Positions 8,613-17,383 of a DNA stretch of 64,000 nt are shown here, one piece after another. Each line of letters begins with the position of its first letter. Within the stretch, counting starts at the first letter, position 1. Both the position numbers and the translations under genes were made by a program. Under the pieces are notes generated by a model. It ran no database searches. It saw only the letters and a program-made list of their open reading frames with translations, and had not been told where the DNA came from. Origin of the DNA: Tepidamorphaceae bacterium (GTDB lineage Bacteria; Pseudomonadota; Alphaproteobacteria; Rhizobiales; JAKSCL01). Location of the stretch: NCBI GenBank assembly GCA_028289445.1, contig JANQPO010000011.1:62001-126000 (forward strand), read 5' to 3'.

Positions 8613-10530
8613 GGAAACGCTCCGTCTCATCGACAATGAAGTAGTCATCCTCACCGGCTCGACCGGCGGCACTCGCGAGCAAGACCAGGAACAAACCGGT
8701 GATGAAGCCGGCGCCGGTGCCGGTCGCCAGCGCAACGACGGGATCCGGCGAAACAGGCCGCGTCGGTGGCCGCGCCGCCGTGATCAGTCGCGCCATGGGC
8801 GGGTCACGCTCCGTGGCAGTGTCCGGATCCGGGGCTGTCGTTGCTGTGTCGTCCGCCGTGGCCGCCTCATCCGAAGGCAGGGGTGGTTCGCCAGCATCGG
8901 CGACCTCTTGCGGCGGCGCGGTGTCAGACGCAGTCATCTCGCCAGCGCTCTCTGCCGGGGCGGTATCGCCCTCGGCCACCACCAGCCCCTCGGGGCGCGG
9001 GGAGGGAAGCGGGGTCGATCCATCGTCGAGTGCCGTCTCTGCCACGATAGCCTGCGTGGCCTGGCTATCCTCAGCCGGCATTGGATCGGGTTCGGAAACC
9101 GCGACCGCTTCGCCGGCATCTTCGCCAGCGTCGCGCGCTGTGTCCTCCGATTCGGCATCCGTTGCCGCAGTATCGAGCGGCGGTTCGGCATCGTCCGCCG
9201 GGTCCTCCGCCACAGCATCCGGCGGGCTTCCCGTCTCCTCACCGCCTTCTTCCGAAGGATCCGGGAACAGAAGCCGTCCCAGCCCAGACCGGCCATCCGC
9301 TTCTTCTTGCGCAGTCGCTGCGGCGACGGACTCATAGAGGCCGCGCGCGGCCGCTGCCTCGTCTTCCAAATCCGCGAGTTTCGCCCGCACGGCCGCGGTC
9401 GCGTCGCGGTCGGCGCGTGCCGCCTTGACTTCGGCCTCAAGCCGCTCGACGGCCTGTTTCGCGGCGCCGATCTCGAAATCGAGCCGGGCCGCGAGCCGCC
9501 CGATCTCATCGACGATCGCTGTATTGATTGCAGCGCGCTCGTCCTCGATCGCCTGACGGGTCGGATGGCCCGGCATCAGTGTGTCCGCGATTTCGGCGAA
9601 CTCAGCGGCGATTTGCGCCTGTTGAAGTCGCAGATCGATCAGTATGGGGCTGTCGAGAGCATCGGTATTGCCGGTTTTCCCAGCCTTCGAAGCAGCCCGC
9701 CGCTCGCGCTCCAAACGGTCAAGCCTAAGTCGGCCGTCGCTGAGGCGCGCGGTTGCCTCACGCAGCATCGCATTCGCCGCCACAACGTCGCTGTCGTCGA
9801 CCACTCCGGACGCGACGCGGAATTCGGAGACGGCGCGGGCGGCCTCTTCCGCCGCGCGCTTCAATGTCGCCAGATCCTGGACGCCATTGGCGAACATGAT
9901 CCAGCGTCCGGTCTGCGGCCGGCCGGAGGTCTCCACGTCGGCCTTTGCGTCGAGTTCATCGAAATAAAGCTCGACAAGCGTGTTCGCGAGCACAGCGGCG
10001 CGGTCCGGATCAGGGCCGCGCACGGCGATCTCAAGCACGTTGGTCGTGCCCTTTCGGCGCACCGAAATCCGGTCGCGCAGCAAGCGCAGAACCGTCTCGT
10101 ACTCCGTGCGCTCGGCTTGGCCGCTTTCGTCCCTGTTGCCCCCGCGGCTTCCGCGAAGAATGGATTGAAGAATGGTCTCGCCCGAGCGGTCGACGAAGGT
10201 TGGGTCGGCGCCCAGGTCTTCCAGCATGATCAAAGGGTCGAGAATGAGCTCGGAGCGGATGATCGCCGCTTGCGTCTCGATCAGCTGATCGTCGGCCGCA
10301 CCATCGGTTTCGGCCTCGATCAAGACCTCCGCGACGGCCTCGTAGGTCGGCGGGATGATCCAGAGATAGGCAAGCGCGGCGATGACGCCGAGCGCGGTCG
10401 CCGAAACGATAAGGGCAGGGGGAAGCAAACGCGGCGCACGCCGCCCTTCGAAGGCGGCGACAGTGCCGTCGTCGGTAACACCGAGCCAGCGACCGGTCCG
10501 GTGAAGCGGTGCTGACAAGCCTAACGCCAT
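8605..10530 (-). CDS. Wzz/chain-length-determinant-like exopolysaccharide protein with long acidic linker
   Basis: A 641-residue inner-membrane protein of the polysaccharide co-polymerase type. TM1 is at about 37-59, followed by a Wzz domain (TYEAVAEVLIEAE onward), a long periplasmic coiled coil (about 225-400), then an unusual acidic Ala/Pro/Asp/Glu-rich linker (about 423-577). A Pro-rich turn and TM2 (about 598-622) follow, with a short cytoplasmic tail and no Walker kinase domain. ATG 10530 is preferred because GGGAG lies 9 nt upstream; a GTG at 10548 is in frame. It overlaps the downstream glycosyltransferase gene. The role is assembly or length control of an exported polysaccharide (family knowledge). 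Confidence 0.82.
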   Translation of the reverse strand: MALGLSAPLHRTGRWLGVTDDGTVAAFEGRRAPRLLPPALIVSATALGVIAALAYLWIIPPTYEAVAEVLIEAETDGAADDQLIETQAAIIRSELILDPLIMLEDLGADPTFVDRSGETILQSILRGSRGGNRDESGQAERTEYETVLRLLRDRISVRRKGTTNVLEIAVRGPDPDRAAVLANTLVELYFDELDAKADVETSGRPQTGRWIMFANGVQDLATLKRAAEEAARAVSEFRVASGVVDDSDVVAANAMLREATARLSDGRLRLDRLERERRAASKAGKTGNTDALDSPILIDLRLQQAQIAAEFAEIADTLMPGHPTRQAIEDERAAINTAIVDEIGRLAARLDFEIGAAKQAVERLEAEVKAARADRDATAAVRAKLADLEDEAAAARGLYESVAAATAQEEADGRSGLGRLLFPDPSEEGGEETGSPPDAVAEDPADDAEPPLDTAATDAESEDTARDAGEDAGEAVAVSEPDPMPAEDSQATQAIVAETALDDGSTPLPSPRPEGLVVAEGDTAPAESAGEMTASDTAPPQEVADAGEPPLPSDEAATADDTATTAPDPDTATERDPPMARLITAARPPTRPVSPDPVVALATGTGAGFITGLFLVLLASAAGRAGEDDYFIVDETERFHG

Positions 10531-10907
10531 ACTTAAAGGCTCCCACACATCGCCCTTTATGTAACGGATTCAAGGACTAGGCGCCAGTTTTAACGCCTCA
10601 TTTACCACGTTGGTTTTGCCGTTTCGTGAAACGTGGTTACCGCCGAGAAGGGCGGAATTACCGCCAGTTTTGGCGCTTTCACCGAATCCTGACGGCGCTC
10701 TGGCTCATGACCCGTTCCCCACGCACGCAAAAGCAGCGCATCGCGAGGCCGCTCGATCAGGCTTAACAGCACCTTACGATAATCCGGAAAATCAGACTCA
10801 AATCTGCTCGTTTCGCCGAACGAGATCTCAAAATCCGCTTGCTAACGTCCGCACCAACAGGACGAGACCCATCAAGGGCAGACCCGTTAAGGGCAGGGAG
10901 TGCGGAA
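10531..10907. promoter_or_regulatory. Divergent region with nested inverted repeats
   Basis: This 377-bp gap lies between the divergent Wzz-like and cysteine-protease genes. At 10604-10675 there are four inverted repeats in a row: ACCACGTT (10604-10611) / AACGTGGT (10630-10637); CCGCC (10640-10644) / GGCGG (10651-10655); GGCGG (10651-10655) / CCGCC (10661-10665); and CGCCA (10662-10666) / TGGCG (10671-10675). Neighbouring arms overlap, so they cannot all form at once. They may be operators or alternative RNA structures. No clear sigma-70 promoter was identified. Confidence 0.5.
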
Positions 10908-11531
10908 ATGTTGAAAACCGTTTTGGCGGTGGCGGCAACGGCCGTTGGATTGAGCCTGATCATCGATGATGCCGATGCGATCATGCGGCTCCCGGTCCCC
11001 GCGGAAAAAGTCGATGTTTTGCCGCTTGCGGCAGCCATGACGACCGGTGAGGTGTCTTCCGCGCCCACGGCATATGCCGCGCTGTGTCGGTCCGAGCCGA
11101 CCGCCTGCGAAGGCGGTGGCGCCGATCGTGTCTCCATGACCGATGCGCTTTGGTCTGCGCTCAAGCAAATCAATACACGCTACAACGAGGCAATCGTCGC
11201 GGCGTCCGATTTGACGATCCACGGCCAGTCCGATGTCTGGACCGTTGGCGGTCGCTTCGGCGACTGCGAGGACTATTCGCTTGCCAAGCGTCGCGCTCTG
11301 ATCGCTTCCGGCGTTTCGCCGTCCGCGCTGTCGATCGCAGTGGTGCGCACCCCCAAGGGTGTCGGCCATGCCGTGCTGGTCGTGCGCACCGATCGCGGCG
11401 ATTTCGTTCTCGACAATCGGCGTGCCGAGGTCCTCGGCTGGGATGAGACCGGATACCGTTGGTATAAGATCACTTCGCCCGATGATCCCCGTCAGTGGGT
11501 CAATATCAACGGGCGTCGGTTCTTCGTCTAG
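10908..11531 (+). CDS. Transglutaminase-like cysteine protease (Peptidase_C93, LapG-like)
   Basis: A 207-residue exported protein of the bacterial transglutaminase-like cysteine proteinase family, which includes the adhesin-releasing protease LapG. An amino-terminal hydrophobic signal (about 3-20) precedes the catalytic domain. The triad is readable as Cys in GDCEDYSLAKR, His in GVGHAVLVV and Asp in FVLDNR. ATG 10908 is chosen because AGGGAG lies 7 nt upstream and the signal peptide starts there. It faces a polysaccharide locus, so a biofilm or surface-protein role is plausible. No LapD- or LapA-like partner is visible. Confidence 0.85.
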   Translation: MLKTVLAVAATAVGLSLIIDDADAIMRLPVPAEKVDVLPLAAAMTTGEVSSAPTAYAALCRSEPTACEGGGADRVSMTDALWSALKQINTRYNEAIVAASDLTIHGQSDVWTVGGRFGDCEDYSLAKRRALIASGVSPSALSIAVVRTPKGVGHAVLVVRTDRGDFVLDNRRAEVLGWDETGYRWYKITSPDDPRQWVNINGRRFFV

Positions 11532-11701
11532 ACGACTTGCCAAGCCTTATTCAAATCTAGCAGATTGAACGCCAGCGATTCGCCGCCAAATATGTGATTT
11601 CGCGGGCAGCCGAAACGCCCCGAAACCGCCATGGCGATGGATTAGTCGATCCGGATCGAGCCGTGCAAGTGCACGGCAAGCCGGAAACGGAAGGGCGTTT
11701 G

Positions 11702-14700
11702 ATGCTGCGCCATATTCTCTTAGCGCTTGCCGCCGTCTTCGCGATCCTGGCGGTCGTCATCCTTGTCGTGCCGTTTCTCATCTCGTCCGAGCGCTTGCAG
11801 GCTGATCTTTCCAGTCAGTTTGAAACGGCGACCGGGTATCGGATTTCGTTTGCCGGCGACGTCGGCTTGCGCGGCATCCCGGCACTCGCGTTCACGGCCG
11901 ACGACGTCACGCTCACAGCGCGCGATTCTGCCGCCACGGTTCAAACGGTTGCGGCCGACGGCATCCGCCTGCAACTGGATCTGTTCTCGCTGTTCGGTGG
12001 TCGCGCCCGCTTTGAGGAAATCACCTTCCTCAGCCCCACCGTTCGGCTCGGTGAGGGTGCCGTTGAAACCACGCAGAGCCCCACTGAGAATGAGGGTGCT
12101 CCCGTCGATCTCTCAGCCCAGCTCGGATATCTGGAGCGCCTGCAAATCGATCGTTTCCGCATCGAGAACGGGCGTCTTTTGATGCCCGGGCGCGATGGTG
12201 CCGAGACGGAGCTGGCGATTGAAAGCCTCGAAATCGCGCTGCCGTCGATCGCGTCGCGATCCGAGCTGACCGCGCGGATCGGTCTCGACGGTCAGGTTTT
12301 CGATGTTACGGCAGCGATCGACACGCCGCGCCGATTGCTGACCGAAGAACCGACTGCAATCAGCGCGAAAGTGCTGGCACCAGCCTACATTGATGGCGAA
12401 GTCACATTGACAACGACAGCCAGCCTGTCGGCGACCGGTATCGAACTGACCGAACTCTCGGTCTCCGGAGATGCCATGTCGCTTTCAGGGGCGCTCGCGG
12501 CGGATTGGTCAAAGGCCATCCCGCGTCTCACAGCGGAACTCGGCGGTGAGTATCTGGCCCTTGCGGAAATCAAAACAGGCGGCGGCGATACCGCGCCGAC
12601 CACAGCACCAGCAGCACCTCTCGACCTTTCAGGCTTGGCCTCCGCCGACGTCAATCTCGGTCTGTCGATCAATCGCGTGACCGCAGGAGACCTCACGATC
12701 GCACCGGTGGTCGGGCGCGTCCGCACCGCCGGCGGCATTTTGGACCTTGGTCTCGATCTGGTCGGCATCGGCGGCGGTTCGGTGATCGGCAATGTGAGCA
12801 TTGATCCGGCCGGCGGCGACAACCAGACATCGGGGCGCGTCGAAATCGATGCAATCGATGTCGCTGCCGTCCAAGACTTTGTTGCGCTTCCCTATCCGGT
12901 AACGGGGAAATTCGGCGCGACGCTGAACTTCGCGACCATCGGCCGGACGGTCGATGAAATGCGCCAGCGCGCCAATGCCGCAGGCCAGGTCTTTCTGTCG
13001 CAGGCCACGATCGCCAATCTCGGCCTGTCGCCTGCCATCGGCGATCCGGCGGCCGATCGCGTCGACGCGGTCGGTATCATTGCTGAATTCGACTCACTGA
13101 CCTCGCCGGTCGCCCTGCGCGGCGGCGCGACCTGGCGCGGCGAACGGTTCAATCTCGACGCGACCGTCGATGCCAGCGCCTTGATCGCGGGAAATCCGGG
13201 ATCGGCATCGCTCACGGTCGCATCATCGCGTCTGAACGCCGGCTACAACGGAACGCTGACGACGAGCGGCCAGCTCAATGGCGCGGTCTCGGTCGAGACG
13301 CCGTCGCTGCGTGGTCTGTTGGCGTGGCTCAACCAGCCACTTGGGCCAGGATCAGGATTGGAGCGGTTTGCGTTTTCCGGTCGGCTCGCTGTCTCTCCCG
13401 ATGCCATTACGTTTTCCGATGCCCGCCTCGCTCTGGATGCGACAGAGGGCACGGGCGAGGGCCGTTTCGCACTGGGCGCAGTGCCCCGCATCGAGGCGAC
13501 CCTGGCGTTGCAGACCCTCGATCTCAATCCCTATTTGGGCGCGTCCGGCGGTGGAGAGACGGGCGGCGGCGGTTCGTCCGGTTGGAGCGAGGCGCCGATC
13601 GACCTATCGGGTCTTCGTGCCGCCAACGCTGCTTTGAGCCTTTCGGTGCAGTCCCTTGTTTACGAGGATCTCAAAACCGGCCCGGTCGCGATGACAGCGG
13701 CTCTTGATGGCGGGCGGCTTTCGGCCGACCTGACCAATCTTTCGCTGTATGGCGGCGAGGGGCTGGGCCGAGTCGTTGTCGATGGGTCTGCTCAGGTGCC
13801 GTCGCTTTCCCTGCAATTCGATCTCTTCAACCTCGACGCCAGACCTTTCCTGAATGATTTGGCGGATTTCAATCGGATCGAAGGCCGCGCCGCGATGGCA
13901 ATCGATGTCTCGACATCCGGTGCCAGCGAGATGGCGCTCGCCTCGGGCATGAACGGCCAGGCCAGCGTCCGCTTCACCGACGGCGCGATCCGCGGCATCA
14001 ACCTGGCCCAGATGATGCGCTCTTTGACGACTGGCGCTCTCCTTGGCTGGCAGGAAAACCCGTCGGCCAGCACCGATTTCAGCGAGTTGTCGGCAAGCTT
14101 TCAGATCGCCAATGGCGTCGCGCAAAACAGTGATCTGCGCCTCATCGGTCCTCTGGTGCGGGTCACGGGCGCCGGGACCGTTTCCTTGCCGGCGCAGCAG
14201 TTGGACTACAGAGTCGATCCGAAACTGGTCGCAAGCCTTCAAGGCCAGGGCGCGACGGGCGACGCGGCTGGTTTTGGCGTGCCGATCCGGGTGACCGGCC
14301 CCTGGGCGCGCCCGAACATTTATCCCGATATTGCGGGCATTCTGGAAAATCCGGAAGCCGCCTACAAACAGCTTCAGTCGCTTGGCGGCGGTATCTTCCA
14401 GGCGCTTGGCGCCGGCGACGGGCTTAACGTCGGGAACGTGTTGGAAGGTGCGACCGGCGTGAATGTCGGCGACATCATCCAAGATGGCCATATCAACCAG
14501 GACGCGGCCGTCGGCGCCGCGGTCGAGGGGATCGGCCGGCTCTTGGGCGTGGAGACCGCACCGCAGCAGCCCGCGCAACCGGCACAGCCAGAAGCAGGTG
14601 CGCCCGTGCCGCTCGACCCGAACGCCCAGGCTGGGGGGCAGGCCGACCCTGGCGCGCCGGTGTCGCTTGATCCAAATGCTCAGCAGGCCGCACCGCAGCA

Positions 14701-14782
14701 GCAACAACAGCAGCAAGCGCCGGCGATCGATCTGGACGACACGGCGCGATCGGTCCTTCGCGGGATATTCGGCAACAACTAG
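11702..14782 (+). CDS. AsmA family protein
   Basis: A 1026-residue AsmA-like protein. It has an amino-terminal signal anchor (about 3-25), then ISSERLQADLSSQFETATGYRISFAGDV, typical of AsmA proteins, followed by long beta-rich repeats. The carboxy-terminal part contains the AsmA_2-like segments (FTDGAIRGINLAQMMRSL and DLRLIGPLVRVTGAGTVSL). A low-complexity Pro/Gln tail with seven consecutive Gln precedes a short IDLDDTARSVLRGIFG end. Family members act at the inner membrane/periplasm in envelope lipid transport (family knowledge). ATG 11702 is chosen for the GGAAGG site upstream and the signal anchor. The upstream 11532-11701 holds no recognisable gene. Confidence 0.9.
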   Translation: MLRHILLALAAVFAILAVVILVVPFLISSERLQADLSSQFETATGYRISFAGDVGLRGIPALAFTADDVTLTARDSAATVQTVAADGIRLQLDLFSLFGGRARFEEITFLSPTVRLGEGAVETTQSPTENEGAPVDLSAQLGYLERLQIDRFRIENGRLLMPGRDGAETELAIESLEIALPSIASRSELTARIGLDGQVFDVTAAIDTPRRLLTEEPTAISAKVLAPAYIDGEVTLTTTASLSATGIELTELSVSGDAMSLSGALAADWSKAIPRLTAELGGEYLALAEIKTGGGDTAPTTAPAAPLDLSGLASADVNLGLSINRVTAGDLTIAPVVGRVRTAGGILDLGLDLVGIGGGSVIGNVSIDPAGGDNQTSGRVEIDAIDVAAVQDFVALPYPVTGKFGATLNFATIGRTVDEMRQRANAAGQVFLSQATIANLGLSPAIGDPAADRVDAVGIIAEFDSLTSPVALRGGATWRGERFNLDATVDASALIAGNPGSASLTVASSRLNAGYNGTLTTSGQLNGAVSVETPSLRGLLAWLNQPLGPGSGLERFAFSGRLAVSPDAITFSDARLALDATEGTGEGRFALGAVPRIEATLALQTLDLNPYLGASGGGETGGGGSSGWSEAPIDLSGLRAANAALSLSVQSLVYEDLKTGPVAMTAALDGGRLSADLTNLSLYGGEGLGRVVVDGSAQVPSLSLQFDLFNLDARPFLNDLADFNRIEGRAAMAIDVSTSGASEMALASGMNGQASVRFTDGAIRGINLAQMMRSLTTGALLGWQENPSASTDFSELSASFQIANGVAQNSDLRLIGPLVRVTGAGTVSLPAQQLDYRVDPKLVASLQGQGATGDAAGFGVPIRVTGPWARPNIYPDIAGILENPEAAYKQLQSLGGGIFQALGAGDGLNVGNVLEGATGVNVGDIIQDGHINQDAAVGAAVEGIGRLLGVETAPQQPAQPAQPEAGAPVPLDPNAQAGGQADPGAPVSLDPNAQQAAPQQQQQQQAPAIDLDDTARSVLRGIFGNN

Positions 14783-14800
14783 AGGCTTGGAGGTCGAGCG

Positions 14801-15556
14801 CTACCGGCCGCCGGAAATGTCGATCAGCGCACCGGTCGTATAGCTGGACGCGTCCGACAACAGCCAAACGATTGCCTCGGCGACTTCCTGCGGTTTGCCG
14901 GCTCGGCCGAGCGGCGTCTGCACGCCAAGGCGCCGTGCCCGATCCGGGGCGCCGCCGGACGCGTGGATGTCCGTTTCGATCAGGCCGGGCCGCACCGCGT
15001 TGACGCGGATCCCGTCGCCAGCCAGTTCCTTAGACAATCCGATCGTCAACGTGTCGATGGCGCCCTTGGATGCGGCGTAGTCGACATATTCACCGGGCGA
15101 GCCGAGCCGCGCCGCCATCGACGAAACATTGACGATGGCGCCACCCTGTCCGCCACGGCTTTGTCCCATGCGCTGTGCCGCCTCGCGCGCGACGAATAGA
15201 GCACCCATGACGTTGACATCGACGATGCGACGAATGCGATCGGTCGCCATGTCGGCCAGACGACTGCCGGGCGCGACGATGCCAGCATTGTTGACGACGC
15301 CATCGAGCATGCCGAAAGCGGCGATCGTCACATCGAACATGGCCGCGACATCAGCTTCCTCGCGCACATCGCCGGCAATCGCGATCGCGTTGCCGCCTGC
15401 TTCGGCCACGGCGGCAACCGTCTCCTCGGCGGCCTTCGCATCGGCAGCGTAGTTGACGCCGATGTTCCAACCACGTGCGCCGCATAAAATAGCGGTCGAG
15501 CGGCCAATGCCACGCCCGCCGCCGGTGATGAGAACCGTCTTCGCCTTTGGGCTCAC
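14801..15556 (-). CDS. SDR family oxidoreductase (glucose/ribitol-dehydrogenase-like)
   Basis: Classical short-chain dehydrogenase, 251 residues. It has the cofactor motif TGGGRGIG (about 11-18), NNAG (about 89-92), Ser in NVSSMAA and the catalytic YAASK, plus the usual carboxy-terminal TGALIDISGGR. NAD(P)-dependent oxidation or reduction of an unknown substrate. The GTG start at 15556 is supported by an AAGGAGG-like site 7 nt upstream. It is divergent from the thiolase gene only 78 bp away and convergent with the AsmA gene. Confidence 0.92.
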   Translation of the reverse strand: MSPKAKTVLITGGGRGIGRSTAILCGARGWNIGVNYAADAKAAEETVAAVAEAGGNAIAIAGDVREEADVAAMFDVTIAAFGMLDGVVNNAGIVAPGSRLADMATDRIRRIVDVNVMGALFVAREAAQRMGQSRGGQGGAIVNVSSMAARLGSPGEYVDYAASKGAIDTLTIGLSKELAGDGIRVNAVRPGLIETDIHASGGAPDRARRLGVQTPLGRAGKPQEVAEAIVWLLSDASSYTTGALIDISGGR

Positions 15557-15634
15557 TTGCGGGCCTCCTTGTTCACCTCTTATATCTCAGACCTGAATGC
15601 GGCAAAAACCGATGCGATTGCAAGGAGCAGTGCG

Positions 15635-16804
15635 ATGACGGCAGCCATCGTCGGATGGGCGCACACCCCGTTTGGCAAACACAGCGACGAAACGATGGAA
15701 AGCCTGATCGTCACGGCGGCTAAGGGCGCGCTTGCCGACGCCGGCATCGCCGCCGCCGATGTCGACGAGATCGTTCTTGGACACTTCAACGGCGGGTTCT
15801 CGGCCCAAGACTTCACCGCGAGCCTGGTGCTTCAAGCCTCCGACGACCTTCGTTTCAAGCCCGCGACACGGGTCGAAAACGCCTGCGCAACCGGCTCGGC
15901 CGCCGTTCATCAGGCCGTGACGACGATCGCCGCCGGCAAGTCGCGGATCGTGCTGGTTGTCGGCGCCGAGCAGATGACCACGACGCCTGGTCCCGAGATC
16001 GGCAACATCTTGCTGAAGGCGTCCTACCTGCCGGAGGATGGTGACATTCCGGCCGGATTTGCGGGTGTGTTCGGTCAAATAGCTGGAGCCTACTTCCAGC
16101 GCCATGGCGACCAATCCGACGCATTGGCGAAGATCGCCGCCAAGAACCACAAAAATGGCGTCAACAATCCCTTTGCGCAGATGCGTAAGGATTTGGGTTA
16201 CGACTTCTGTCGCGCCGAAAGCGACAAGAACCCGGTGGTTGCCGGACCGCTGAAGCGGACGGATTGTTCGCTGGTCTCCGATGGTGCCGCGGCTCTGGTG
16301 ATCACCGATGTTCAAACCGCGCTCCGGATGAAGAAGGCCGTCGCGTTCAGAGGGTTGGCCCACGCCCAGGACTTCTTGCCGATGTCGAAGCGCGACATCT
16401 TGAAGTTCGAAGGGTGCTCCGCCGCGTGGAGGCAGGCGTTGGCGGATGCCGGGATCACGCTCGACGATCTCTCCTTCGTCGAGACTCATGACTGTTTCAC
16501 GATTGCGGAATTGATCGAGTATGAGGCGATGGGCCTGACGCCGGAAGGCGAGGGCGCCCGCGCCATCGAAGAGGGCTGGACGGAGATGGACGGCAAACTG
16601 CCCGTCAACCCTTCGGGCGGGCTGAAGGCTAAGGGTCACCCCATCGGTGCGACCGGCGTGTCCATGCACGCTCTGACCGCCATGCAGATGTGCGAGGCCG
16701 CTCCTGAGGGCATGCAGGTCAAAGACGCCAAGCTCGGCGGCATCTTCAACATGGGTGGCGCGGCTGTCGCCAACTATGTCAGTGTGCTGGAGAGGATCAA
16801 GTAA
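15635..16804 (+). CDS. Thiolase domain protein (SCP-x-like acetyl-CoA acetyltransferase family)
   Basis: A 389-residue thiolase-fold protein. The nucleophile Cys lies in VENACATGSAAVHQ (about 88-92), a His in VETHDCFT, and GLKAKGHPIGATG is the carboxy-terminal His motif. The usual second catalytic Cys motif (CxG) near the end is replaced by FNMGGAAVANYV. This is typical of the SCP-x/thiolase-like branch, so acyl-transfer chemistry may differ from classical acetyl-CoA acetyltransferase. ATG 15635 has AAGGAG 8 nt upstream; an in-frame extension to 15557 lacks such a site. Confidence 0.9.
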   Translation: MTAAIVGWAHTPFGKHSDETMESLIVTAAKGALADAGIAAADVDEIVLGHFNGGFSAQDFTASLVLQASDDLRFKPATRVENACATGSAAVHQAVTTIAAGKSRIVLVVGAEQMTTTPGPEIGNILLKASYLPEDGDIPAGFAGVFGQIAGAYFQRHGDQSDALAKIAAKNHKNGVNNPFAQMRKDLGYDFCRAESDKNPVVAGPLKRTDCSLVSDGAAALVITDVQTALRMKKAVAFRGLAHAQDFLPMSKRDILKFEGCSAAWRQALADAGITLDDLSFVETHDCFTIAELIEYEAMGLTPEGEGARAIEEGWTEMDGKLPVNPSGGLKAKGHPIGATGVSMHALTAMQMCEAAPEGMQVKDAKLGGIFNMGGAAVANYVSVLERIK

Positions 16805-16820
16805 GGTCGATCGGAAGAGG

Positions 16821-16846
16821 GGTGCGGGATCCAAAGACCCCGCACC
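16821..16846. terminator. Hairpin between convergent genes
   Basis: GGTGCGGG (16821-16828) pairs with CCCGCACC (16839-16846) around a 10-nt loop. It lies between the thiolase gene and the converging Cys-rich gene. There is no T-run, so it is a structural candidate only. Confidence 0.45.
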
Positions 16847-16855
16847 ATCGCGTCC

Positions 16856-17206
16856 TTAGAGATCACACCAGCACACAGGCGTACCGTGGTCGTTGCCGCA
16901 GACAAAGTGTTTGCAGTTGGCGCCCTCATTGTCGATCAGGTCCAGGCAGTCTGAGCCGCCAGAGCACCAGCAGGCGACGGAGTCGCACTGATAGGCTTGC
17001 GCGCCGGTACCGCGTGCCGCGAAACCCTTGAGTTTCGTCGACATCGGGCCAACCGTGGCGCCGCGCGACTTTAGTTGCCGCATCATTTGGGTACCGGTTG
17101 GCGCAGCGACCTGCAGGTCGCTGCTCGTTCTTGATTGGGCGTGGGCAGGAATGGCGAGTTGCGCCGCGAGACACGCGGTGACGATCGCCATAATGAGCGA
17201 TTTCAT
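16856..17206 (-). CDS. Small secreted cysteine-rich protein, unknown function
   Basis: I do not recognise this gene. It encodes 116 residues with a clear Sec signal peptide (MKSLIMAIVT..., cleavage probably after AHAQ at about 24). The mature part ends in a compact Cys-rich region: eight Cys at about 74, 79, 81, 87, 98, 103, 112 and 114, including two C-W-C triplets. That suggests a small disulfide-bonded or metal-binding periplasmic or extracellular protein. ATG 17206 follows a GAGGAG-like site 5-10 nt upstream. It diverges from another small secreted protein gene at 17384. Confidence 0.72.
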   Translation of the reverse strand: MKSLIMAIVTACLAAQLAIPAHAQSRTSSDLQVAAPTGTQMMRQLKSRGATVGPMSTKLKGFAARGTGAQAYQCDSVACWCSGGSDCLDLIDNEGANCKHFVCGNDHGTPVCWCDL

Positions 17207-17383
17207 GACGTTTCTCCTCTGTGTCCGGCGGGCCGGCTGCCCGCCTTTGGCACGTTTGCACATGGGAGATGATCCGGGCGCCGTGTGTGGTGCAGTTCAC
17301 ACGACCAAGCCGCTTGGCCTTGCCCGGCAGGCTGGGTCCGGTCAATGTGTGGGCGCGCCAACATCAGGGACAGGAGACGCCTC

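Noticed and set aside
8587..10515. A 642-residue plus-strand open frame opposite the Wzz-like gene
   Set aside because: It is Arg-rich with no domain, and the minus strand has a coherent Wzz architecture, a good start and overlap with its neighbour.
13604..14716. A 370-residue minus-strand open frame inside the AsmA-like gene
   Set aside because: Shadow frame of a high-GC gene; no motif, and the plus strand shows family signatures throughout.
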